Assembly (NCBI RefSeq): GCF_000223215.1
Contig: NC_017243.1
Span: 2,356,001 to 2,420,000, forward strand
DNA from: Brachyspira intermedia PWS/A
GTDB taxonomy: Bacteria; Spirochaetota; Brachyspiria; Brachyspirales; Brachyspiraceae
Reading direction: 5' to 3'
DNA: 64,000 bases
The notes under the pieces are model-generated. The model worked only from the letters and a program-made list of their open reading frames with translations, was not told the DNA's origin and did no database searches. Numbering within the stretch: the first letter of the stretch is position 1; each line of letters opens with the position of its first letter. The position numbers and the translations under genes are program-made. Below are positions 49,828 through 60,021 of the stretch, one piece after another.

Positions 49828-50946
49828 TTATTTCTTATTTTTAACATTAATCTTTTTATAATTATTTCTATGCTTCGTTATTTTTTTCAATGCCATCTTT
49901 CTATCTTTCTTTATCTCTATAGAACTTTTCTGCAATTCTCTGTTTTCATTAAGAAGTGTTATATAAGCATCGTATCTTTCATAAGGTATTTCATCATTTT
50001 CTAAAAGTTCCAATATATAACAATCCGGCTCATGCTGATGGGTACAATCTTTAAATTTACATTTTTTAGCATACTCCTCTAAATCTTCAAAAGTTTTCTT
50101 TATACCTTTATCATCTTCCCATAAACCTAAATTTCTTAAACCAGGAGTATCTATAACTACACCTCCGCTATCTAAAACTAAAAGCTCTCTATGTGTTGTG
50201 GTATGCATTCCCTTAAAATCGTATTCCCTTACTTCCTGGGTTTTCATCTTCTCATCTTTTAAAAGATAATTAATAATAGTGGATTTACCAGCACCGGATG
50301 CACCTATAAAAACCGATGAAGTATCTTTCTTAATATATTTTAAAAATGTATCTGCATTCTTTCCTGTTTTTGAACTGTAGGCAAATGCTGTTTCATTAGG
50401 ATAAGTTTCTTTTATAGCTGCTAATAATTCTTTATATTCAGCATCTTCATACAAATCTATTTTACTAATTGCAATTATTGGTTTAATTCCTGAAGTATGA
50501 ACAACTGACAAATATCTTGCTATGGCAGACATTGGCATTTCATTATCAATACCAACTATAATAAAAGCATAATCAATATTACTTACTATAGCCTGAATAT
50601 CATTTTTTTTAACATTAGCTTTTCTATATAAAATATTTTTTCTAGTGAGTATAGTATCAATAAAAGCATTATTATCCGACTTCTTCATTAATACCCAATC
50701 ACCAACTACAGGAAGCTCGCTTTGTATTTCAGAATTATATCTTATCTTTCCTTTGATTCTTGCTAAAAACTCACCATCATCAGCAAACAAAGTATAATAT
50801 CTTTTGTTAATCCTTATAACTCTTGCAGGTACAAGTTCTTCATTATTAATTTCTTCTAAAGAATTAACATTCAAACTTTTAAGTGCCAATTTCTCAAAAT
50901 ATTCATCAAAGCCAATATCTTTTATTTTCAATATTTTTATCCCCAA
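49828..50946 (-). CDS. rsgA: ribosome small subunit-dependent GTPase A
   Basis: 372 residues. Circularly permuted GTPase (order G4-G1-G3) that helps late 30S assembly: OB-like N-terminus (ARIKGKIRYNSEIQSELPVV), AISKIDLYED (G4), GASGAGKSTI (P-loop, about 213-222), DTPGLR (G3) and the zinc knuckle CKFKDCTHQHEPDC. A basic tail (KKITKHRNNYKKINVKNKK) completes it. Transcribed alone, divergent from the MFS gene. Confidence 0.95.
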   Translation of the reverse strand: MGIKILKIKDIGFDEYFEKLALKSLNVNSLEEINNEELVPARVIRINKRYYTLFADDGEFLARIKGKIRYNSEIQSELPVVGDWVLMKKSDNNAFIDTILTRKNILYRKANVKKNDIQAIVSNIDYAFIIVGIDNEMPMSAIARYLSVVHTSGIKPIIAISKIDLYEDAEYKELLAAIKETYPNETAFAYSSKTGKNADTFLKYIKKDTSSVFIGASGAGKSTIINYLLKDEKMKTQEVREYDFKGMHTTTHRELLVLDSGGVVIDTPGLRNLGLWEDDKGIKKTFEDLEEYAKKCKFKDCTHQHEPDCYILELLENDEIPYERYDAYITLLNENRELQKSSIEIKKDRKMALKKITKHRNNYKKINVKNKK

Positions 50947-51105
50947 AATTTAATATTACTATTATATAATACTAAATATAAAAGTTTTGTCAATTTTATT
51001 ATTACTAACAAATAATAAGATTTATTATAAAATTATTTATTTGATAAGTATTCAATAAAAAATTATTTGTATTATAATATTAAAATAACTTTGCGGATAT
51101 TTAAT

Positions 51106-52266
51106 ATGGTTAATTTACTACTTGCTATTATATATTTATCTTTTATAAGTTTAGGGCTTCCGGATGCACTTTTAGGATCAGCTTGGCCTACTATGCATAA
51201 AGAATTGAATGTGCCAATTTCCTATGCAGGCATAATATCAATGATCATATCAGCAGGCACTATAATTTCTAGTTTGCAAAGCGACAGATTAACTAAAAAA
51301 TTTAGTACAGCAAAAATAACTGCATTCAGTGTAGCAATGACAGCTATAGCACTTTTTGGATTTTCTATCACTCATTCATATTTATTTCTTTGTGTTTGGG
51401 CTATACCTTATGGATTAGGTGCTGGAAGTGTAGATGCCTCTTTAAATAATTATGTTGCACTTCATTATGAAAGCAAACATATGAGCTGGCTTCATTGTAT
51501 GTGGGGAATAGGTGCAACAATTGGACCATATATAATGGGATATGCTATTACTAATAATAATTGGAATGCAGGATACAGATATATATCAATAATGCAAATT
51601 GTACTCACTGCTATTTTATTTTTCAGCCTTTCTCTATGGAAGAAAAATGATGAAGAAAATAAAGAAAAAATAAGTACAAAAGTTTTAAGCTTAAAAGAAA
51701 TAATAAAAATACCCGGTGCCAGAGAAATTATGATATGCTTTTTTTGTTATTGTGCACTTGAAGCTACAACTGGATTATGGGCAAGTAGTTATTTAAATCT
51801 ATATAAAGGAGTGGATATAAAAACTGCGGCTTCATTTGGAAGTTTATTTTATATAGGCATCACTGTTGGAAGAGCTATATCTGGTTTTATAACAATGAAA
51901 TTAAATGATAATCAAATGATAATTTTAGGCGAGTCATTAATTTTGATAGGTATAATACTAATGATTATTCCTGCTGTAAATATTGTATCTTTAATAGGTT
52001 TTATAACTATAGGTTTAGGCTGTGCTCCAATATATCCTTCAATAATACATTCAACTCCAAGTAATTTTGGTGCAGAAAATTCTCAGGCTATAATAGGAGT
52101 ACAAATGGCTAGTGCTTATATAGGTACTCTTGCCATGCCTCCTTTATTCGGCTACATTGCAAATCATATATCAATATCATTACTTCCCTTTTATTTAATA
52201 TTGATTTTAGTACTTATGTTTATTATGCATAGATTAATGATAATAAAAACTATAAAAAATAAATAA
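51106..52266 (+). CDS. major facilitator superfamily transporter
   Basis: 386 residues and about twelve helices. The ATG at 51106 (GCGGA upstream) gives a protein that starts in the first helix, MVNLLLAIIYLSFISLGLPD; the in-frame TTG 39 bases earlier adds a non-hydrophobic tail. The loop SLQSDRLTKKFSTAKIT holds the MFS motif A position. It resembles the YbjJ/FucP-like group; substrate unknown. Terminator follows. Confidence 0.85.
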   Translation: MVNLLLAIIYLSFISLGLPDALLGSAWPTMHKELNVPISYAGIISMIISAGTIISSLQSDRLTKKFSTAKITAFSVAMTAIALFGFSITHSYLFLCVWAIPYGLGAGSVDASLNNYVALHYESKHMSWLHCMWGIGATIGPYIMGYAITNNNWNAGYRYISIMQIVLTAILFFSLSLWKKNDEENKEKISTKVLSLKEIIKIPGAREIMICFFCYCALEATTGLWASSYLNLYKGVDIKTAASFGSLFYIGITVGRAISGFITMKLNDNQMIILGESLILIGIILMIIPAVNIVSLIGFITIGLGCAPIYPSIIHSTPSNFGAENSQAIIGVQMASAYIGTLAMPPLFGYIANHISISLLPFYLILILVLMFIMHRLMIIKTIKNK

Positions 52267-52270
52267 AAAA

Positions 52271-52301
52271 ATAGATGCATGAATAATAATCATGCATCTA
52301 T
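52271..52301. terminator. bidirectional intrinsic terminator
   Basis: TAGATGCATGA / TCATGCATCTA perfect 11-bp stem, 7-base loop, A-run before and after. Between the convergent MFS and P-type ATPase genes. Confidence 0.85.
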
Positions 52302-52326
52302 AAAAAATATAATTATCAATGATTAA

Positions 52327-54270
52327 TTAATGTCCGCATCCGCAGTTAGTAACTTTTATATCGCAAGTTTTAGTATCTATATTAACAGCCTCTTCTTTTT
52401 CTCCTAAAGGATAAAGAAGTCTTAATGCATTCAATACTACTATCATAGTAACACCTGTATCAGCAAAAATAGCAAGCCACATAGATGCAAGTCCTAAAGC
52501 TCCTAATATAATAGCTCCGAATTTTATTACTAATGCTAAAAGTATATTTTGCAAAACTACTACATGATTTTTCTTAGCAAGTTTTATAGCAAGAGCAACT
52601 TTAGAAGGCTTATCATCCATAATTACAACATCTGCATTTTCTATAGCAGCATCAGAACCAAGTCCGCCCATAGCAATACCAATATCAGCACGAGCAAGAG
52701 AAGGAGCATCATTTATACCATCGCCTACAAATATTGAAGCCTTAGAATCTTTCATCATTTCTTCTAATACAGTTACTTTATCTTCAGGCAAACAGCCTCC
52801 TTTGAATGATTGAATATTCATCTCTTTTGCAAATGCTTCTACCCTATCAACATTATCTCCGCTTATTAATGCAGTTTTTATATTCATTGAATTCAATAAA
52901 TCAATAGCTTCTTTTGTATCATCTTTCACACTGTCATCAATGAAAAATCCGCCTACATATTTGGAGTCTACAGCAATATGAACATTGATATTTTCTTTAA
53001 TTTCTGATATTTCAACATTATTTTGTTTTAATAAATCAAGTCCTCCAATCAATATATTTTTATTTTCAACTATTGATGAAGCACCTTTTCCGCTTATATC
53101 TTTATGAGTTGAAATTAAACTATCATTTATAATGCCGTTATGATGATTTTTATAATGCTCAACTATTGATACTGCAATCGGATGAGAAGAACCTGTTTCA
53201 GCATAAGCAGCATATTTTAATAAAGTTTCATTATCATATAAACCTGTATTATGTATATCTCTTATAGAAAACTCTCCTTTTGTAAGAGTTCCTGTCTTAT
53301 CAAAAATAACTTTATCAACCTTAGCAAGCAAATCCAAAAATACTCCGCCTTTAACCATTATTCCAAATTTAGATGCTCTTCCTATAGAAGCAAAATATGT
53401 TAATGGAATACCAACCATAAACGCACAAGGACAAGATACAACTAATAGAGTCAAAGAACGTTTGAACCAATTATCAAAAACTTCAGTACCATATATTATA
53501 GTAGGTATTACAGTAAGGAAAATTGCACCGAATACTACTATAGGAGTGTATATGCCTGCAAATCTGCTTATGAACTGCTCAATATTAGCTTTTCTATTTT
53601 GTGAATCCTGAACTAATTTTAATATTTTAGCTATAGAAGATTCTCCGTAAGCTCTTATAACTTTTGCCTTTATAGTATTATCACCATTGATAGTTCCTGC
53701 TAAAATTTCATCATTAACTTTAACACTTCTAGGCATACTCTCACCAGTTAAAGCCTTAGTATCAATCCAGCTTTCACCTTCATATATAAAAGAATCAAGA
53801 GGCACTTTCTCAAATGGATTTATTATTATATTATCATTAATATGAACTTCAGATATATCAACTTTTTCAACATTTCCGTTCTCTCTTATAATATTTGCTG
53901 AATCTGGTCTTATCGCCATTAATGCTGCTATTGTGCGTTTAGATTTATCAACTGCCATATCTTCAAAGTATTCGCCCACCCTATAAAACATTAATACTGC
54001 TAATGCTTCAGGAAGTTCATGAAGTATAATAGCTCCAACTGTAGCAATACTCATAAGAAAACTTTCACGCATGAATTTTCCTTTGATAAAATCCAAAGCT
54101 GCATTTTTAAATACATCTCTTCCCAAAATAAAATATGGTATAAAGAAAATAATATATTCTATAGCACCATGTATAGTTTTATGCAAAGTGTATAATAATA
54201 TTAATACTATAAGTCCTAAAAAAATTTCTGATAAAAATAAAAGTCTTTCTTTATTCTTTAACATGTTCAT
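52327..54270 (-). CDS. heavy-metal translocating P-type ATPase (Zn/Cd/Co type)
   Basis: 647 residues, P1B-type pump that extrudes divalent metal ions. Motifs: TGESMP, SCPCAF (metal-binding CPC in helix 6), DKTGTLTKG with phosphorylated aspartate near 322, GSSHPIA (HP locus), GDGINDAPSL. It has no N-terminal heavy-metal domain; instead the C-terminus ends CDIKVTNCGCGH, a Cys/His tail. The ATG at 54270 lies inside the 3' end of arsR, in another frame, which suggests translational coupling. Confidence 0.93.
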   Translation of the reverse strand: MNMLKNKERLLFLSEIFLGLIVLILLYTLHKTIHGAIEYIIFFIPYFILGRDVFKNAALDFIKGKFMRESFLMSIATVGAIILHELPEALAVLMFYRVGEYFEDMAVDKSKRTIAALMAIRPDSANIIRENGNVEKVDISEVHINDNIIINPFEKVPLDSFIYEGESWIDTKALTGESMPRSVKVNDEILAGTINGDNTIKAKVIRAYGESSIAKILKLVQDSQNRKANIEQFISRFAGIYTPIVVFGAIFLTVIPTIIYGTEVFDNWFKRSLTLLVVSCPCAFMVGIPLTYFASIGRASKFGIMVKGGVFLDLLAKVDKVIFDKTGTLTKGEFSIRDIHNTGLYDNETLLKYAAYAETGSSHPIAVSIVEHYKNHHNGIINDSLISTHKDISGKGASSIVENKNILIGGLDLLKQNNVEISEIKENINVHIAVDSKYVGGFFIDDSVKDDTKEAIDLLNSMNIKTALISGDNVDRVEAFAKEMNIQSFKGGCLPEDKVTVLEEMMKDSKASIFVGDGINDAPSLARADIGIAMGGLGSDAAIENADVVIMDDKPSKVALAIKLAKKNHVVVLQNILLALVIKFGAIILGALGLASMWLAIFADTGVTMIVVLNALRLLYPLGEKEEAVNIDTKTCDIKVTNCGCGH

Positions 54271-54648
54271 ACCCCCATGTATAAATTTTTTCTATATGCT
54301 CATCATCTAATCTATAAAAAACATGAAGTCCTACCTTCCGTTTTTTACTACCCTAGCCTGCCAAAGCATCTTTAAATGCTGTGATATAGAAGGCTGCTTC
54401 ATATCTAGTAAAGAAGATAATTCATGCACGCATAATTCCTTCTCACTTAAGGCAGATATTATCTTTAATCTTGTAGGATCAGAAAACACAGAAAAAAATC
54501 CTGCTAAAAGTGAAAACTCTTCATCGTTTGGAAGTTTTGGTATTAATGATGATATATTTGAATCTTTTGTGCTTATTTCGCAATCATCATCATTATTTAA
54601 ATATTCTTCATCAGAAGTTTCTATATCTTTTTTTATATTCTTTTTCAT
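54251..54648 (-). pseudogene. ArsR/SmtB family metal-responsive regulator, 1-base frameshift
   Basis: Winged-helix repressor; LAGFFSVFSDPTRLKIISAL and CVHELSSLLDMKQPSISQHL are the typical ArsR helices, CVHEL containing the metal-binding cysteine position. The frame stops early (RVVKNGR, TAG at 54331) at residue 105. One extra A near 54336 would read KNGKVGLHVFYRLDDEH, the expected beta-wing and C-terminal helix, ending VKE at 54251 (132 residues) and overlapping the pump start. GAGG precedes the ATG. A perfect 15-bp inverted repeat lies immediately upstream. Likely assembly error. Confidence 0.82.
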
Positions 54649-54661
54649 ATTGCCTCATCTC

Positions 54662-54699
54662 TATATAAGTATATTATAATATAATAATATACTTATATA
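54662..54699. promoter_or_regulatory. 15-bp inverted repeat, ArsR operator
   Basis: TATATAAGTATATTA (54662-54676) and its exact complement TAATATACTTATATA (54685-54699), eight bases apart, 14 bases before the arsR start. Form and place fit SmtB/CadC-type operators. Confidence 0.75.
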
Positions 54700-54918
54700 A
54701 TAATTAAGTCAATAGATGATATTAATTTTTTAAAAAATTTATGAAATACAAAATATAGTCTAAATAAAAAATAATAATAGAAAATTATTTTATTTTGATA
54801 TATAATCTGTAATATTTTTCATTTTTTAACGAATTTTGATTTTTACACAAATTTTACACAAAATCACAAAGTTAACATAATGATTAATAAATAATGGAAA
54901 AAAGGAAAACTTTTAATT

Positions 54919-56904
54919 ATGTATATTTTCAAAAAACAGGATAAAGATTTCAGAAATCTCACAAATGAAGAAATAAACTTTCTCAAATCTCAAGGCTGTT
55001 CTTCTCAGTCATGGGAAAAAATTTTAATAAAAAATGTAGATTTAAGCAGAATAAAAGATGTTAAATTTTATGGCAAAGTAAAAATAAACGCACTTAATGG
55101 TATGGTGAAATATCATAAAAAAGTTAAATTATTAGCTTCTATTAACAGAGCCACTTTAATAAATGTATATATTAATGGAAATGTTTATATAAATAATGTA
55201 GGAAGATTCATAGAAAATTATAAAATAGAAAATGGGGTTATTATAGAAAATGCCGGTTCTATATATATGGAAGGAAAAAGCAGTTTCGGAAACGGAGTTG
55301 AAACTTCACCAATCATGGAAGGCGATGGAAGAAGCGTAAAAATATTTTATAGACTTAATTCACATATAGCATATTTAGTTGCAATGTATAGACATGAAAA
55401 AGTAATGCGTGAAAAAATTAATACCCTTATAGATGAATACACAAAACAAAAAACAAGAAGATTCGGAAAAATAAAAAAATATGCACAAATAATAAATGCA
55501 AGACTAATAAAAAATTCTTTAATAGATCCTTATGCCACAATAGAAAATACTGATGAAATTAATAATACAACAGTAATAAGTACAAAAGAATGTCCTTCAT
55601 ATATAGGAACATCTGTTATATTAAAAGATTCTATTGTTCTTAAAGGTGCTCATATAGTTGATGGAACAGTTATAAAAAAAGCGTTTATAGGTGAAGGAGT
55701 TAAACTTGGAAGACAATTTTCATGCGAGGATTCACTTTTATTTGCAAACTGCGAGGGAGAGCATGGAGAAATGTTTTCTATATTTGCAGGTCCTTATACT
55801 GTTACGCATCATAAAGCTACACTTTTAATAGCAAGTCATTTTTCTTTCTTCAATGCTGGAAGCGGAACTAATCAAAGTAATCATATGTACAAACTTGGAC
55901 CTTATCATCATGGTTTTATGGAAAGAGGATGCAAAACAGGAAGCAACTCATATATTTTATGGCCTTCTCATATAGGAGCTTTCTCAACTGTTATAGGGGC
56001 ACATTATGATAATGTTGATACTTCTGATTTTCCTTTCTCATATATCACTGAGCATGGTTATCATCAAACAAGACTTATACCTGCTTTAAATTTATTCGGT
56101 GTGGGTTTATCAAGAGATGAAAATAAATGGAGAGATAGAGACAGAAGAAAAGGAGATAAAAAAGATTTAATAATATTTGATGTATTCAGTCCTTACACTG
56201 TATCAAAAATTATTAAATCTGAAAAAATATTAGAAGAAATAAAAAAAGAAAGTAATAATATTTATAATAAAGATTTTTTAACATATAAAAACATGATTAT
56301 AAAAATATCCTCTTTAGATAAATATTCAAAAAGATACTCAATAGCAATAGATTTATATCTTCATAATAAAATACTTTCATATATAGAAAACTCTAAAAAT
56401 ATTGATGAAATTATAAAAAATCTTCAGTACAATGAAGATACTATTTTTGAAAAATGGGTTGATATAGGCGGACTTATATGTGCAAAACAGAGAGTTGATA
56501 ACATCATCAAAGATTTAGAAAATGATAAAATAAATGATATAAAATCATTAACTGAAAAGTTTGAAAACATATACAATATATATTCAGAAGATGAAAAATC
56601 TTGGGTTATGAATACTGTAAAATCAAGATATAATATAAATACTATCAATAAAGAAAATATAAAAAAATTATTAGAAGACCATAAATCATTATTAAAAGAA
56701 GCATATAATATATTTTATAAAGATGTTGAAAAAGAATATGATATATCAAAAATGGTAAGTTCAGGTATTGATGATAAAACAATGATGGAAAAAGATTTTG
56801 AGGCTGTAAGAGGCACTGTTAATGACAACACTTTCGTAATAAAATATAAAAAAGATATGGAAAATAAAATTGAATCTATTAACAATATTATTAATATATT
56901 GTAA
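54919..56904 (+). CDS. DUF4954 family protein (left-handed beta-helix type)
   Basis: 661 residues. The first 400 contain short hexapeptide-like beta-strand repeats (INRATLINVYINGNVYINNV, VILKDSIVLKGAHIVDGTVI, IGEGVKLGRQFSCEDSLLFA) and the conserved GEMFSIFAGPYTVTHHKATL block followed by HFSFFNAGSGTNQSNHMYKL, as in DUF4954 proteins of spirochaetes and Bacteroidetes. The C-terminal third is helical. No transferase activity is known. AAAAGG precedes the ATG; prmA follows 28 bases on. Confidence 0.78.
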   Translation: MYIFKKQDKDFRNLTNEEINFLKSQGCSSQSWEKILIKNVDLSRIKDVKFYGKVKINALNGMVKYHKKVKLLASINRATLINVYINGNVYINNVGRFIENYKIENGVIIENAGSIYMEGKSSFGNGVETSPIMEGDGRSVKIFYRLNSHIAYLVAMYRHEKVMREKINTLIDEYTKQKTRRFGKIKKYAQIINARLIKNSLIDPYATIENTDEINNTTVISTKECPSYIGTSVILKDSIVLKGAHIVDGTVIKKAFIGEGVKLGRQFSCEDSLLFANCEGEHGEMFSIFAGPYTVTHHKATLLIASHFSFFNAGSGTNQSNHMYKLGPYHHGFMERGCKTGSNSYILWPSHIGAFSTVIGAHYDNVDTSDFPFSYITEHGYHQTRLIPALNLFGVGLSRDENKWRDRDRRKGDKKDLIIFDVFSPYTVSKIIKSEKILEEIKKESNNIYNKDFLTYKNMIIKISSLDKYSKRYSIAIDLYLHNKILSYIENSKNIDEIIKNLQYNEDTIFEKWVDIGGLICAKQRVDNIIKDLENDKINDIKSLTEKFENIYNIYSEDEKSWVMNTVKSRYNINTINKENIKKLLEDHKSLLKEAYNIFYKDVEKEYDISKMVSSGIDDKTMMEKDFEAVRGTVNDNTFVIKYKKDMENKIESINNIINIL

Positions 56905-56932
56905 TATATAGAAAATTATTATTGGAGTCATT

Positions 56933-57802
56933 ATGTTAATATATTCATTATCTATAAAAATAGAAAGAGGATTTGAGGATATAATTGAAGCTGTTATAGA
57001 AAGCGGTAAATTAAATATATTAGGTTTTAATACAGAGTTTCCTATTAAAGAAGAAAGTATTTCAATAGTTAATATATACAATGAAAATGAAGAAATATTA
57101 AAAAATAATCTAAGTATAATAGAAGAAAATATTAAAGGTATTGCTGAATATACTTATAAAATAGAAGAATTAAAATCTGAAGAATATTTAACTTCATATA
57201 TGGATTTTCTTAAACCATTTAATATAGGAGATGTTACTATAGTACCGAATTTAAAAGATTTTTATAATGAAGAATGTGAAAATCCGCTTTATATAGCAAA
57301 ACAATATGCATTCGGTTCTGGAACTCATGAAACTACATCGCTTGCACTTGAAATGATTTATGAATATTCAAATAACAATGATATTATTTCAAAAAGTATA
57401 GTTGATGTAGGATGCGGAAGCGGTATATTATCATTATTCGCCTATAAATTAGGAGCAAGAAATATTACATCTATAGATATTGATAATGATGCCGTTCATT
57501 GCACACTTGATAATGCTGATTACAACAGTATAAAGCTTGATAATGTGATACTTGGAAATGCTAGAGATTTAATCAATATGAATTTAAAATTCGATTTAGT
57601 AATAGCTAATATTGAAACTGATATTTTAATAGATATTCTTCCGGATTTAAAAGAATTATTAAAACCGAGTTCTATTTTAATATTATCAGGAATTTTATTA
57701 GAAAAAGAATCATATATGATTAATGCCATTAGAGAAAATAAACTCAATACCATTTTAAGAAAGAGAAAAAATGATTGGGTATCTTTAATGCTTAATCTAT
57801 AA
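56933..57802 (+). CDS. prmA: ribosomal protein L11 methyltransferase
   Basis: 289 residues. The SAM-binding site is VDVGCGSGILSLFAYKLGA and the YGSGTH-like motif reads AFGSGTHETTSL; NIETDILIDILPDL matches the NI/NP motif. It trimethylates L11. GGAG precedes the ATG at 56933. Between the DUF4954 gene and proA, all on the plus strand, probably one transcript. Confidence 0.9.
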   Translation: MLIYSLSIKIERGFEDIIEAVIESGKLNILGFNTEFPIKEESISIVNIYNENEEILKNNLSIIEENIKGIAEYTYKIEELKSEEYLTSYMDFLKPFNIGDVTIVPNLKDFYNEECENPLYIAKQYAFGSGTHETTSLALEMIYEYSNNNDIISKSIVDVGCGSGILSLFAYKLGARNITSIDIDNDAVHCTLDNADYNSIKLDNVILGNARDLINMNLKFDLVIANIETDILIDILPDLKELLKPSSILILSGILLEKESYMINAIRENKLNTILRKRKNDWVSLMLNL

Positions 57803-57845
57803 TAAAAATAATTATGTTTACTAAAAATATATTAAGGAGAATAAT

Positions 57846-59144
57846 ATGCAATTAATAGATTTAGTAAAAAATGCAAAAGAAGCCACATATAAATTACAAT
57901 CATTGAATACAGATATAAAAAATAATGCTCTTCTTGAAATAGCAAAAAAAATTGAAGAAAATAAAGACAAAATATTTGAAGCAAATAAAAAAGATTTAGA
58001 ATATGCTCAAAAACTTCTTGATGAAAATAAAATTTCAAAATCTATGTTTAACCGATTAAAACTAGATGAAAATAAATTAATAGACGTTGTTTCAGGAATA
58101 AGAGATGTTGTAAAACTTGAAGACCCTATTAATAAAGTATTATTAGAAACAGAGCTTGATGACAATTTATTATTAAAAAAAATATCCTGCCCTATTGGAC
58201 TTATAGCAGTAATATTTGAGGCTCGTCCTGATGTAATATCCCAAATATCTTCTTTATGTATAAAATCATCTAATGCCGTTATACTTAAAGGAGGAAGCGA
58301 AGGAGAAAACACTAATAAAGCAATATATAGTATAATAGAAGAAACTCTAAATAATATAAAAGAATTTCCAAAAAACTCTGTTAATTTGGTATTCACTAGA
58401 GAGGATATAAAAGAATTATTATCAATGGATAAATATATTGATTTAATAATACCAAGGGGCGGAAACAGTTTGGTACAGTATATAAAATCAAATACAAATA
58501 TACCAGTATTAGGACATGCTGACGGTATATGTCATTTATATATAGATGAATCTGCCGATCAAGAAAAAGCATTAAAAATATGTTTAGATTCAAAGGCTCA
58601 ATATCCAAGTGCCTGCAATGCTGTTGAAACTATACTTATAAACAAAAATATAGCTTCAGAATACTTGCCAAAACTTTATGATTTATTCAAAGAAAATGAA
58701 ATAAAAATGAATGGCGATACTGAAGTAAAAAAAATATTAACTTCATCTGATATAGGCGAAGTGAAAGAATGGCATTTTGAATATGGCGACAAAGAAGTAT
58801 CTTTAAAAATAGTATCAGACATAGAAGAAGCATACGATCATATTAACAAATACGGCTCTCATCATACTGACTCAATAATATCAGAAAATAAAGACAATAT
58901 AGAAAAGTTTATGACATTCGTTGATTCTGCTAATGTGTACTGCAATGCTTCAACAAGATTTTCAGACGGATTTAGATATGGTTTCGGTGCTGAAGTAGGA
59001 ATATCAACAAATAAAACTCATGCTAGAGGTCCTGTAGGTTTGGAAGGCTTAACAATATACAAATATAAAATTTTTGGAAACTATCAAATAGTTAATGATT
59101 ACGTTACTCATAAAGCAAGTTTTAAACATAAAAGAATAAAATAA
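57846..59144 (+). CDS. proA: glutamate-5-semialdehyde dehydrogenase (gamma-glutamyl phosphate reductase)
   Basis: 432 residues; NADPH-dependent step of proline synthesis. The catalytic cysteine lies in QYPSACNAVETILINK, and IPRGGNSLVQYIKSNTNIPV and GHADGICHLYID flank the nucleotide site. ProA-like ending FGNYQIVNDYVTHKASFKHK. AAGGAG precedes the ATG. proB is not in the window. The 3' end is repeated in degraded form at 59226. Confidence 0.95.
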   Translation: MQLIDLVKNAKEATYKLQSLNTDIKNNALLEIAKKIEENKDKIFEANKKDLEYAQKLLDENKISKSMFNRLKLDENKLIDVVSGIRDVVKLEDPINKVLLETELDDNLLLKKISCPIGLIAVIFEARPDVISQISSLCIKSSNAVILKGGSEGENTNKAIYSIIEETLNNIKEFPKNSVNLVFTREDIKELLSMDKYIDLIIPRGGNSLVQYIKSNTNIPVLGHADGICHLYIDESADQEKALKICLDSKAQYPSACNAVETILINKNIASEYLPKLYDLFKENEIKMNGDTEVKKILTSSDIGEVKEWHFEYGDKEVSLKIVSDIEEAYDHINKYGSHHTDSIISENKDNIEKFMTFVDSANVYCNASTRFSDGFRYGFGAEVGISTNKTHARGPVGLEGLTIYKYKIFGNYQIVNDYVTHKASFKHKRIK

Positions 59145-59157
59145 AATATAAACAATA

Positions 59158-59220
59158 TAAAAATTGTTAGTACCTGCTATTCGTTAGAATGGCAGGAGAT
59201 ATTTAACTAACAATTTTTAT
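59158..59220 (+). terminator. terminator of proA
   Basis: AAATTGTTAG / CTAACAATTT outer stem and CCTGCTATTC / GAATGGCAGG inner stem, T-rich tail. Confidence 0.75.
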
Positions 59221-59225
59221 TAGCA

Positions 59226-59282
59226 ATAATAAAAGATTATCTCACTTATAAATCTAGATTCAAGCATAAGAGAATAAAATAA
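59226..59282 (+). pseudogene. relic of a second proA 3' end
   Basis: The reading ends DYLTYKSRFKHKRIK then TAA, matching the proA C-terminus (DYVTHKASFKHKRIK) at 10 or so of 15 positions, and sits past the proA terminator. Only about 19 codons remain; no upstream proA sequence is present. Likely the scar of a duplication or deletion. Confidence 0.65.
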
Positions 59283-59297
59283 ATGCATTAAAATATA

Positions 59298-59336
59298 AAA
59301 ATAATCTGATAGCTTTGAAGTTATCAGATTATTTTA
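59298..59336. terminator. bidirectional intrinsic terminator
   Basis: AAAATAATCTGATA / TATCAGATTATTTT, a perfect 14-bp stem, between the proA relic and the convergent lipoprotein gene. Confidence 0.85.
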
Positions 59337-59357
59337 TGCTATTATCGAATATTTTGT

Positions 59358-59764
59358 TTAATATAATTTTTCATAATAATAAATTAGATTAGATATATTT
59401 CCATAACTTATTTCGCATTCATTCTCACTTGTAAAATAAAATATAATGCTTCCTACAATCGGTATATTAGATATAACTAATTCATAATAACTTCTTTCAT
59501 CATATTTATAATAATCCCAATTATCAATATAATGCCTGCTATATGTACCATCAGCATTATAAAAAGTTAATATACCATTATAAGAAATAGTAAATCTCTC
59601 ATAATAATTATCTATATTTCTCCAAGTACCTATTAGATCATAAGGTCTGAATCTTCCTCTATAATCAGGATCAAATAATGATGAACAGCTTATAGAAAAT
59701 ATAGATATTGTAGAAAACAAAGCAATAAATACCAAACCTCTCACATTTTTTTATTTTTTATCAT
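59358..59764 (-). pseudogene. small lipoprotein, 1-base frameshift near the start
   Basis: AAGGAGGG precedes ATG at 59764, which reads six codons (MIKNKKM) then TGA. One more A in the A7 run (59746-59752) or the A6 run (59754-59759) gives MIKNKKNVRGLVFIALFSTI, a proper basic-hydrophobic signal, with lipobox SISC and 135 residues. A start at the GTG inside (59744) would keep the signal without lysines but has no ribosome site. The mature part (FDPDYRGRFRPYDLIGTWRN, ADGTYSRHYIDNWDYYKYDE) looks like a small lipocalin-like beta protein. Function unknown. Confidence 0.7.
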
Positions 59765-59953
59765 AAGCCCTCCTTGAATGTATATCATACTAAAAAATAA
59801 ACTAATAAGATATACATTAACAACCTATAATATAATAACAGGATATTTTGTCAATAATATTTACATTATATATAATAAAATAAATTATATTATTATCACA
59901 TAAAAATAAATATGTAAAATAAACTATATTAATAAAATAGTTATACATAAAAC

Positions 59954-59981
59954 TTGATAAAATGCCCGATTTTGATATAAT
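59954..59981 (+). promoter_or_regulatory. sigma-70 promoter of parAB
   Basis: TTGATA, 16-bp spacer, TATAAT; start near 59988, 34 bases before parA. Confidence 0.6.
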
Positions 59982-60021
59982 AATATAATTTCATGATAGT
60001 TTTTAGTTTAAGGATATATTT

